From assembly GCA_004359425.1 (NCBI GenBank), contig PTEU01000001.1, positions 1,447,878 to 1,482,500 of the forward strand: a stretch of 34,623 nt of DNA, in the 5' to 3' direction. The notes under the pieces were generated by a model, which saw only the letters and a program-made list of their open reading frames with translations, searched no databases and was not told where the DNA came from. The position numbers were made by a program, and so were the translations under genes. Positions within the stretch are counted from its first letter, which is position 1; each line of letters begins with the position of its first letter. Shown piece after piece: positions 21,767 to 28,776 of this stretch. Source of the DNA: Ideonella sp. MAG2 (GTDB taxonomy: Bacteria; Pseudomonadota; Gammaproteobacteria; Burkholderiales; Burkholderiaceae_C).

Positions 21767-22261
21767 TCATACACGCAGGGTGTAGTAGCGAAAGGTCGTG
21801 TCCAACTGCCACCCCAGCGATTCATACAGCGCCTGGGCGCGGGTGTTGGTGTGGGCGGTCGAGAGATCCACCCGCACAGCGCCCATCTGGGCTGCGGCCA
21901 CATGCGCCGCTTGCATCAGCACCCGGCCCACACCGCCGCGCCGCGCCTCGGTGCTGACGAAGAGGTCATACAGCATGGCGGTGCGGGCCATCTCCACCGA
22001 GCACCAGGTGGGGTAGAGCTGCACAAAGCCCAGCAGCGGCCCTCTGCCCTCGGCTTGAGCCACACAGATCACCGACTCATCAGCCGCCATGCGAGCCTGC
22101 AAATAGGCCAGCGCACCCGGCGCATCCGAAGGCTGCTCGTAAAACTGGCGGTAGGCGTCAAAGAGCCGCGCCAGTTCGGTTAGATCGGCCGATACGGCGC
22201 GGCGGGTGGTCAACATGGCAGACAGGGTGCGGGTGGTCATGGACCGTGATTGTGGAGGCAT
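21767..22261 (-). CDS. GNAT family N-acetyltransferase
   Basis: This 164-residue GNAT protein has the beta4/acetyl-CoA motif as LYDLFVSTEARRGGVGRVLMQAAHVAA, with R-x-x-G-V-G in place of the usual Q/R-x-x-G-x-G/A. It also has a late AQALYESLGWQLDTTFRYYTL segment typical of the family. The substrate is unknown. The ATG at 22261 has AGGGA seven bases upstream, which supports it over ATGs at 22240 and 22216. The start is almost back to back with the divergent Nudix gene. Confidence 0.83.
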   Translation of the reverse strand: MPPQSRSMTTRTLSAMLTTRRAVSADLTELARLFDAYRQFYEQPSDAPGALAYLQARMAADESVICVAQAEGRGPLLGFVQLYPTWCSVEMARTAMLYDLFVSTEARRGGVGRVLMQAAHVAAAQMGAVRVDLSTAHTNTRAQALYESLGWQLDTTFRYYTLRV

Positions 22262-22294
22262 ATGCTCATCCCTAGAGCCACCTACACTGGCCCC

Positions 22295-23212
22295 ATGGAA
22301 GCACTCTCACACAGCCTAGGCCAGACATCCAGCGGCAGTGGTCAGGCCACTCCGCTCTGGCCTTGCTTGGCGGCTGCTCGCCACACACTCGCGCTGAGGC
22401 TGCCACTTCGGCTGCGCACCACCAGGGCGGAGCTGGCCGTGGGCAGCGTGTCCGATGCTCACCTTCAGGCACTGGCCGCCTGGCCACAGTGGGTTCATCT
22501 CACCGCAGACGCCGTGTGCTTGACATTGGGTGACAGCCCCGAGGCCAGAACCCGCCATTGGGCTGACATGAACGCGGGCTTGCGGGCACAGGGGCTGATC
22601 AGAGCCTGGCGCGACGAACCTTACGGTGTGTGGGACGCGCAAGGTGTGTGCCACGCCACCATTGAGCGTGCAGCCTCTCGCTTCTGGGGCACGCTGACCT
22701 TAGGCGCTCATTGCAATGGTTATGTGGCAGACGAGCACGGCCGCCCCACCCACCTGTGGGTGGCCAAGCGCAGCCTGAGCAAACCCACCGACCCCGGTAG
22801 GCTGGACAACCTGATTGGCGGCGGCGTGCCGCTGGGTCAAAGCCCCTGGGAGGCCCTTCAGCGCGAGGCCTTTGAAGAGGCGGGCTTAGGCCCTGAAGAG
22901 ATTGCCCAGGCCACCCCCGGCAGCGTGATCGAGCTGCACTGCGACATTCCCGAAGGCCTGCAGCGCGAGCATTTGCATGTGTTTGACCTGCGCTTAGCCC
23001 CTGGCCGAACGCCGGTGAACCAAGACGGCGAAGTGGCCTGGCACCAATGCTGGCCGGTGGCCGACGCGCTGGCTGCCGCTGCTCAGGGCCAGATGACCGT
23101 CGATGCGGCCCTGGCGACGCTGGACTTTGCGGTGCGCTGGGAATTGATAGAGCCCAGCAACCCTGCGGCCAAGGCACTGAGGTCTCTGGTGAAGCCGAAG
23201 AAACCCGCTTGA
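22295..23212 (+). CDS. Nudix hydrolase with DUF4743 N-terminal domain
   Basis: The 305-residue protein has an N-terminal DUF4743-type domain (about 1-130, with GLIRAWRDEPYGVWD) and a Nudix domain. Its Nudix box is GGGVPLGQSPWEALQREAFEEAGL, holding the REx2EE metal-binding glutamates. Proteins of this layout resemble the Nudix part of plant and fungal TPP-related hydrolases, which degrade damaged thiamine diphosphate derivatives. That role is likely but unproven here. Start choice is uncertain: ATG 22295 leaves room for a promoter, with TACACT at 22283-22288; ATG 22262 is also in frame. Confidence 0.87.
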   Translation: MEALSHSLGQTSSGSGQATPLWPCLAAARHTLALRLPLRLRTTRAELAVGSVSDAHLQALAAWPQWVHLTADAVCLTLGDSPEARTRHWADMNAGLRAQGLIRAWRDEPYGVWDAQGVCHATIERAASRFWGTLTLGAHCNGYVADEHGRPTHLWVAKRSLSKPTDPGRLDNLIGGGVPLGQSPWEALQREAFEEAGLGPEEIAQATPGSVIELHCDIPEGLQREHLHVFDLRLAPGRTPVNQDGEVAWHQCWPVADALAAAAQGQMTVDAALATLDFAVRWELIEPSNPAAKALRSLVKPKKPA

Positions 23213-23339
23213 ACGCCCTATCCGCCGTTCAAGCCCACTGAAGGCTGACTTGCAAGGGCATGAACGCCCAGTGCGCAGCACTTAGCGACACTGCAAGGCA
23301 TTGAACAACACTTTGCGGGCTGCTGGCCTGCGCACCCTT
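23213..23339. other. intergenic region upstream of cytochrome b561 gene
   Basis: This 127-base gap lies between the Nudix and cytochrome b561 genes on the same strand. It should hold the promoter of the b561-yceI cluster, but no clear promoter elements or terminator were recognised. Confidence 0.4.
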
Positions 23340-23888
23340 ATGACCCCTGTTCCCTTGCACCCTGAGGCCCGCTACACCGGCGTGGCCATGGCTTTTCACT
23401 GGCTGTTGGCGGTGATGATCGTTGTGGCGTTTTGCGTGGGCGTCTACATGCATGAGCTGCCCATGTCGCCCGACAAACTCAAGCTCTACAGCTATCACAA
23501 GTGGGCCGGCGTCATCATCTTGGGCCTCTCAGCGCTGCGCCTGCTGTGGCGCCTGACACACCGTCCCCCAGCCGACCTGCCCGCACCGGCCTGGCAGCAA
23601 AAGGTGGCGCACCTGACGCATGGTGCGTTGTATGCGCTGTTCTTCATCGTGCCGCTGGTGGGCTGGGCCTACAGCTCGGCGGCGGGCTTTCCGGTGGTGC
23701 TGTTCGGTGTGCTGCCGCTGCCCGACTTCGTGCCCGTGGACAAGGCCTTGGCCGAGCTGATCAAGCCTTGGCATGAGCGCACGGCTATGTTGCTGGCGGT
23801 GCTGGTCCTGATGCATGTGGGCGCTGCCCTGAAGCACCACTTCATTGACAAAGACAGCACCCTGGCCCGTATGCGGCCCCAGCTTTGA
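23340..23888 (+). CDS. cytochrome b561 family protein
   Basis: The 182-residue membrane protein has four hydrophobic helices with the conserved haem-ligand histidines in AMAFHWLLA, YSYHKWAG, AHLTHGALYAL and LMHVGAALKHH. Bacterial b561 proteins carry two haems b and move electrons across or into the membrane, for example to superoxide or quinone pools. It stands directly before two yceI genes, a common arrangement in proteobacteria. ATG 23340 fits the protein family; the upstream ATG adds a short non-conserved leader. Confidence 0.9.
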   Translation: MTPVPLHPEARYTGVAMAFHWLLAVMIVVAFCVGVYMHELPMSPDKLKLYSYHKWAGVIILGLSALRLLWRLTHRPPADLPAPAWQQKVAHLTHGALYALFFIVPLVGWAYSSAAGFPVVLFGVLPLPDFVPVDKALAELIKPWHERTAMLLAVLVLMHVGAALKHHFIDKDSTLARMRPQL

Positions 23889-23912
23889 ACCCTAGCCACG
23901 AGAGGTCTCTCC

Positions 23913-24476
23913 ATGCTCCGCCCCCTCACCATCGCCTTGGCCGCCAGTTTGCTCTGGGCCCCGGCCGCCTTTGCGCAGCAAAAGGTCAACCCCGCCCAGA
24001 GCGAAATCGTCTTCACCTCGCGCCAGATGGGCGTTCCGGTGGATGGCAAGTTCCGCAAATGGGACGCACAGATCAGCTTTGACGCCAAGAAGCTGGACGC
24101 CAGCAAGGTCAGCTTTCAGATCGACACCGGCAGCGCCAGCTTGGGCGTGCCCGAGACCGATGCCGAACTGCCCAAGCCCACCTGGTTCGGTGTGGCCAAG
24201 TTCCCGCAGGCCAGCTTTACCTCTACCAGCCTCAAGGCCATGGGCGGCGGCAAGTATGAGGTCAGCGGCAAGCTCAGCATCAAGGGCCAGACGCGCGACA
24301 TCGTTGTGCCCGTGGCACTGACCCAAGCGGCTGGCACCACCACCGCCACCGGCAGCTTTGCCATCAAGCGCCTGGACTTCAAGATCGGTGAAGGCGAATG
24401 GGCCGACACCTCCATGGTGGCCAACGACGTGCATGTGCGCTTCAAGCTCAGCCTGACGGGCGTGGCCCCACTCTGA
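23913..24476 (+). CDS. YceI family periplasmic protein (first copy)
   Basis: The 187-residue YceI-like lipocalin-fold protein has a signal peptide (about 1-21, cleaving after AFA). The mature chain starts with VNPAQSEIVFTSRQMGVPVDGKFRKWDAQISFD and ends in NDVHVRFKLSLTG. YceI proteins bind polyisoprenoids such as ubiquinone precursors in a beta-barrel. It is 24 bases after the b561 gene. It lacks the usual IDxxHS start and differs clearly from the second copy, so the two are not a recent duplication. Confidence 0.9.
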   Translation: MLRPLTIALAASLLWAPAAFAQQKVNPAQSEIVFTSRQMGVPVDGKFRKWDAQISFDAKKLDASKVSFQIDTGSASLGVPETDAELPKPTWFGVAKFPQASFTSTSLKAMGGGKYEVSGKLSIKGQTRDIVVPVALTQAAGTTTATGSFAIKRLDFKIGEGEWADTSMVANDVHVRFKLSLTGVAPL

Positions 24477-24520
24477 TTCTTAGTGTTTTCGTCGCAACCT
24501 TTGAATAAAGGATTCCACCC

Positions 24521-25093
24521 ATGAACATCCGCTCCACCCTCCTCGCCGCAGCCCTGGCCGCTGCAGGTGCTGCCCAAGCCCAATCGGCCACCTACGCCAT
24601 TGAGCCCACCCACACTTTTGTGACCTTCGAGATCAGCCACTTCGGCACCTCCACCAACCGTGGCCGCTTCGACAAGAAAGAAGGCACGGTGCAGCTCGAC
24701 CGCGCAGGCAAGAGCGGCAAGGTCGATCTGACCATCGACATGGCCTCCATCAACACCGGCACCGCACCGTTTGACAAGCACTTGAAGAGCGCGGATTTAT
24801 TCAACACAGAAGCCCACCCCACAGCCAAGTTCGTGAGCGACAAGTTCAGCTTCAACGGCGACAAGGTGTCGGAAGTTGCTGGCAGCCTGACCTTGATGGG
24901 TAAGACCCACCCAGTGACCTTGAAGGCCACCAACTTCAACTGCTACCAGAGCCCCATGATCAAGCGTGAAGTCTGCGGTGGCGACTTTGAAACTACCATC
25001 GACCGCTCGCAGTGGGGCGTGGATTACGGCCTGGCCTGGGGCTTCCCCAAGCAAGTGCGCCTGGTGATCCAGGTCGAGGCAGTAAAGCAATAG
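24521..25093 (+). CDS. YceI family periplasmic protein (second copy)
   Basis: This canonical YceI protein of 190 residues has a signal peptide ending in AQAQ. The usual IEPTHTFVTFEISHFGTS follows, then GRFDKKEGTVQLD, FDKHLKSADLFNTEAHPTAKF, LTLMGKTHPVTL and GDFETTIDRSQWGVDYG. The role is as for the first copy: periplasmic isoprenoid or lipid binding. A CNCY..CGG pair of cysteines (NCYQSP, EVCGGD) may form a disulfide. An AAAGGA motif lies about eight bases before the ATG. Confidence 0.93.
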   Translation: MNIRSTLLAAALAAAGAAQAQSATYAIEPTHTFVTFEISHFGTSTNRGRFDKKEGTVQLDRAGKSGKVDLTIDMASINTGTAPFDKHLKSADLFNTEAHPTAKFVSDKFSFNGDKVSEVAGSLTLMGKTHPVTLKATNFNCYQSPMIKREVCGGDFETTIDRSQWGVDYGLAWGFPKQVRLVIQVEAVKQ

Positions 25094-25103
25094 ATCTGAG
25101 AGA

Positions 25104-25250
25104 CCTCAATACCGCCACAGAGACACTGAGACACTGAGAAGGCAGCCACAACAAGGCTGCTGCGCTGAGTTGCCACCACTGGCGTCCTGCTCGGTTTCTA
25201 CTCAGTTGTCGGTTTTCCTCAGTGACTCTGTGGCTCTGTGGCGGTCTTGG
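25104..25250. repeat. inverted-repeat element between yceI and DAHP synthase gene
   Basis: The left arm (25104-25140), with ACCGCCACAGAGACACTGAG, is largely the reverse complement of the right arm (25211-25250), with CACTGACTCTGTGGC-like complementary text ending in CTGTGGCGGTCTTGG. The arms enclose about 70 bases. The CCGCCACAGAG-type unit is a widespread short repeat of betaproteobacterial intergenic regions. It could form a long hairpin and end transcription of the yceI cluster, or be a non-autonomous mobile repeat. Confidence 0.7.
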
Positions 25251-25304
25251 CATCTCCCACCCGCCATAATGCGGGGCTTTGTGCCTGAGCGAGAAAGCCG
25301 CCCC

Positions 25305-26438
25305 ATGACCGCCCCCGACGATTGGCAACACGACCGCGAAGTTGGCGTTGCTGCCAATGGCACCAGCCCCTCCACCTTGGACACGACCCGTGTGGACGAC
25401 GTGCGTATTGGGGCGGTTCGGCCCTTGATCTCCCCGGCGCTGCTGTTGGACGACCTGCCACTGACGACTACCGCACAAGCCGTGGTGGAGCAGTCTCGCA
25501 GCAACATCGCCCGCATCCTGGCGGGGCAAGACGACCGGCTGATCGTGGTGGTGGGCCCCTGCTCCATCCACGACCATGAGCAAGCCCTGGCCTATGCCCG
25601 CTTGCTCAAAGCTCGGGCCGAAGCCCTGAGCCCAGACCTGCTGATCGTGATGCGGGTCTACTTCGAGAAGCCGCGCACTACTGTGGGCTGGAAGGGCTTT
25701 ATCAACGACCCGCGCCTAGACGGCAGCTTCCGCATCAACGAGGGCCTGCGCCGCGCCCGCCAGTTGCTGCTGGAGATTGTGGAGATGGGCCTGCCCGCAG
25801 GCACCGAGTTTTTAGACCTGCTGTCGCCGCAGTACATTGCCGACGTGGTGTCCTGGGGGGCCATTGGTGCCCGCACCACGGAGAGCCAGAGCCACCGCCA
25901 ACTGGCCTCGGGGCTGTCTTGCCCCGTAGGCTTCAAGAACGGCACCGATGGCGGCGTGAAGGTGGCGACGGACGCCGTGGTGGCCGCTGCGGCCTCGCAT
26001 GCCTTCATGGGTATGACCAAGATGGGCCAGGCCGCGATTTTTGAAACCCGTGGCAATGCCGACTGCCATGTGATCTTGCGTGGTGGCAAGGCCCCCAACT
26101 ACAGCGCCGAGCATGTGCAAGCGGCCTGCCAAGTTTTGGCCACGTCCAAGCTGCGCGAGCAAGTGATGATCGACTTTTCACACGCCAACTCGTCCAAGCA
26201 GCACCAAAAGCAGATCGAGGTGGGCGAAGACGTGGCCCGGCAGATGGAAGCTGGCGAGTGCCGCATCACCGGCGTGATGATTGAAAGCCACCTGGAGGCG
26301 GGCCGCCAAGACCTGCAAGAAGGTGTCGCTCCGCGCTGGGGCGTGTCGGTGACGGACGCTTGCATCGGTTGGGCCGACACCGCCGCCCTGCTCGACCGCT
26401 TGGCGCAGGCAGTACGCGCGCGCCGTCAGGCCACCTGA
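25305..26438 (+). CDS. aroG: 3-deoxy-7-phosphoheptulonate synthase, class I
   Basis: DAHP synthase condenses phosphoenolpyruvate and erythrose 4-phosphate, the first step of the shikimate pathway. The 377-residue protein shows VVVGPCSIHDHEQAL, MRVYFEKPRTTVGWKG, NDPRLDGSFRINEGL, GFKNGTDGG and VMIDFSHANSSKQ, which include the metal- and PEP-binding residues of the AroF/G/H group. The paralogue (Phe-, Tyr- or Trp-sensitive) cannot be told from sequence alone, so the symbol is tentative. ATG 25305 is chosen; the longer frame runs into the upstream repeat. A terminator follows. Confidence 0.92.
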   Translation: MTAPDDWQHDREVGVAANGTSPSTLDTTRVDDVRIGAVRPLISPALLLDDLPLTTTAQAVVEQSRSNIARILAGQDDRLIVVVGPCSIHDHEQALAYARLLKARAEALSPDLLIVMRVYFEKPRTTVGWKGFINDPRLDGSFRINEGLRRARQLLLEIVEMGLPAGTEFLDLLSPQYIADVVSWGAIGARTTESQSHRQLASGLSCPVGFKNGTDGGVKVATDAVVAAAASHAFMGMTKMGQAAIFETRGNADCHVILRGGKAPNYSAEHVQAACQVLATSKLREQVMIDFSHANSSKQHQKQIEVGEDVARQMEAGECRITGVMIESHLEAGRQDLQEGVAPRWGVSVTDACIGWADTAALLDRLAQAVRARRQAT

Positions 26439-26468
26439 GCAAGGCGTTCACTCACCCCGGACATGAAC

Positions 26469-26491
26469 AAGCCGCCCAAGGGCGGCTTTGT
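26469..26491. terminator. bidirectional terminator after DAHP synthase gene
   Basis: AAGCCGCC and GGCGGCTT form an 8-bp stem with a CAAG loop, followed by TTTGTCTT on the plus strand. It lies 30 bases after the DAHP synthase stop and 30 bases before the stop of the convergent GGDEF-EAL gene, so it may serve both. Confidence 0.75.
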
Positions 26492-26519
26492 CTTGGAACA
26501 TGGCGCGGCGTAGCCCGGC

Positions 26520-28655
26520 TTACTGAAGCATCTGATGCCCGCTGACATACAGCGAGGGGCGGAAGTCTTGCTGCTCGTTCTTGTCGTCCACCATGGCCCA
26601 CAAGGTGAGCTTGGCCGCAGACATGGGCTTGGCAAAGAAATAGCCTTGCAGCTCATCGCAGTTCAGGCTCAGCAGGATGTCACGCTGGCGTGCCGTCTCC
26701 ACACCCTCAGCAACCACGCGCAAACCCAGCGCATGGGCCAGCTTGATCACGGCGTCCACCACGGCCAGTGCGTCGGTGGAGGTGTCTAGGTCCATCACAA
26801 AAGAGCGGTCGATCTTCAATTGCCGGGCAGGTAGCTTGCGCAGGTAGGAGAGGCTGGAATAGCCGGTGCCGAAGTCGTCAATCGAGACGGTGGCCCCGAG
26901 GTGGGCCAACTGCGCAAACGCCTTCATGGTGGCCTGGGTGTCTTCCATGGCCACGCTTTCGGTGATCTCAAAGGTCAGCAGCGACGCATCGACTCGATGG
27001 TTCTCCACCGAGCGGCGGATGCGTTGCACCAATTCCTCTTGGCGCAACTGGTGCACCGATAGATTGACCGCCACACGCATGCGCAAGCCCTGGTCCAGCC
27101 ATTCACGCAACTGGCGGCAGGACTCCTCCAGCACCCAGTTGCCCAGCGCCCCGATCAAGCCAAAACGCTCGGCCACCGGAATAAAGATGCCGGGCATGAC
27201 CAAACCGCGCTTGGGGTGGTGCCAGCGGATCAGGGCCTCGGCCCCGGTGATTTGGCCGGACTTGCCGTCAATCTTGGGCTGGTAATACAGCTCCAGCTCA
27301 TTGCGCTCAATGGCACTGCGCAAGTCGTGCTGAATTTCGAGCTGATTGCGCGCGTCCTGCTCCATGCTGGACTCAAAGAAGGCATAGGTCGAGCCGCCAG
27401 CGCGTTTGGCAGCGTACATGGCCGCGTCGGAGTTGGCCAACAGCTTTTTGGCCGGGCCGCCCTCGGGGTACATCACGATGCCCACCGAGCAAGAGAGATT
27501 GACCTCCACGCCATTGGGCAAGGTGTAGGGCAGGCTCACGGCCTCCAATACCCGCTGCGCCACCTGGGCGGCACCGGTGTCACCCCCTGGGCGCTCGGCC
27601 AACAACAAAAACTCGTCACCACCGACACGGGCCACCACATCAGACTGGCGGGCCAGTTGCTGCAAGCGCCGCCCGACATCACGCAGCACGGCATCACCGG
27701 CCACATGACCGAAGGAATCATTCACTGGCTTGAAGCCATCAAGGTCGATGAACAGCACCGCCAAGGAGCTGGGTTCCTTGCCAACGCGATCCAGGGCTTC
27801 GTTCAGCTTTTCTTCGAACAGGGTACGGTTGGGCAGGCGTGTCAGCGGGTCGGCCAGGGCCAGGTCTCGCAGTCGGCGATTGGCCTCACTCAAGGACGAA
27901 GCCAGCAGCACATTGCGGCCATGGGCCCGAGAGTCCACCAAGACGCCAAACAAACCCAGCAGCACGGCCAGCGTGCCGCCACTGGAGACCAACTGAATCA
28001 CGTTTCGGTCGAGGGTGGTGCCAACGCTCAAGACCACAGCCACCTCAAAACCCATGCGTGACAGGGCAAGGTCTTGCGCCATGCCGGCCAAGAGGCCAAA
28101 GATCAGGGCGGCTATCCACTGCCGTGAACTGAAGCGGCCTAGGTCGGCCCACCGCGAGCCGAACACCAACCACAGGGCTGCAACCGCGCTGACAAACACC
28201 ACACCCAGCGAGGCCAAGGGCAGGCGCTGCGTCACCACACTCAAAGACGCCGTGCCCACCAGGCTGCGTTGCGCCAGGGCCATCACCCCCCACCACAGCA
28301 ATGCCCACAATGCGGCTTGCGCCACCATCAAGGCCTCTTCACGCAACTTGAGTTTGGTGGACGAGAGCAGCACGGCCGAGCCCAGTACGGCCACCAGCCA
28401 AGTCACGCCAATGCCGTTGGGCCTGTAAGCAATCTCCCAGGGCAGCTCCACCGCACTGAGCGCAAAGTATTGGGCAGCCCACAGGCCACTGCCGCAGGTC
28501 ACCGCCCCGGCCACCCACCACACGCTAGAGGTGATGAGGTCCGAGGAGTTCATCCGCCGCAAGCTGTGCATCAACAGGCCCACGCTCAGCGCAGATACCA
28601 GGGCAGACAGCAGCGTCGGCAGCCAAAGAAGGGTGGGGTTCAGTACGGGATCCAT
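26520..28655 (-). CDS. GGDEF-EAL protein with degenerate MHYT-like sensor
   Basis: The 711-residue protein has about seven membrane helices (1-245), a GGDEF domain with intact GGDEF (345-349) and an RxxD inhibition site five residues before it (336-339). An EAL domain follows, with EAL at 473-475, ITESVAMED and DDFGTGYSSL. Both catalytic domains look active, so it could make or degrade c-di-GMP. The membrane part aligns in pattern with MHYT domains (GSGLWAAQYFALSAVELP), but the motif histidine is replaced by Gln at about 62 and again near 194. ATG 28655 is preferred to a TTG at 28670. Confidence 0.9.
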   Translation of the reverse strand: MDPVLNPTLLWLPTLLSALVSALSVGLLMHSLRRMNSSDLITSSVWWVAGAVTCGSGLWAAQYFALSAVELPWEIAYRPNGIGVTWLVAVLGSAVLLSSTKLKLREEALMVAQAALWALLWWGVMALAQRSLVGTASLSVVTQRLPLASLGVVFVSAVAALWLVFGSRWADLGRFSSRQWIAALIFGLLAGMAQDLALSRMGFEVAVVLSVGTTLDRNVIQLVSSGGTLAVLLGLFGVLVDSRAHGRNVLLASSLSEANRRLRDLALADPLTRLPNRTLFEEKLNEALDRVGKEPSSLAVLFIDLDGFKPVNDSFGHVAGDAVLRDVGRRLQQLARQSDVVARVGGDEFLLLAERPGGDTGAAQVAQRVLEAVSLPYTLPNGVEVNLSCSVGIVMYPEGGPAKKLLANSDAAMYAAKRAGGSTYAFFESSMEQDARNQLEIQHDLRSAIERNELELYYQPKIDGKSGQITGAEALIRWHHPKRGLVMPGIFIPVAERFGLIGALGNWVLEESCRQLREWLDQGLRMRVAVNLSVHQLRQEELVQRIRRSVENHRVDASLLTFEITESVAMEDTQATMKAFAQLAHLGATVSIDDFGTGYSSLSYLRKLPARQLKIDRSFVMDLDTSTDALAVVDAVIKLAHALGLRVVAEGVETARQRDILLSLNCDELQGYFFAKPMSAAKLTLWAMVDDKNEQQDFRPSLYVSGHQMLQ

Positions 28656-28776
28656 GGAATGGGCGGTCAATCCGCCGGCCGATACATTCTCTCAAGCGGT
28701 TATCGGCTTGAATCGCGGACCTTGACAGGGGAACCCCTAACAATTCAGCGCTTGGACGCAGATTTGGCTGATTACG

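Noticed and set aside
27216..28061. 281-codon plus-strand frame inside the GGDEF-EAL gene
   Set aside because: Antisense of a clearly conserved gene; no motif or ribosome site.
28727..28738. 12-base perfect palindrome AGGGGAACCCCT between two minus-strand genes
   Set aside because: Too short and without T-run or paired site to call a terminator or operator.
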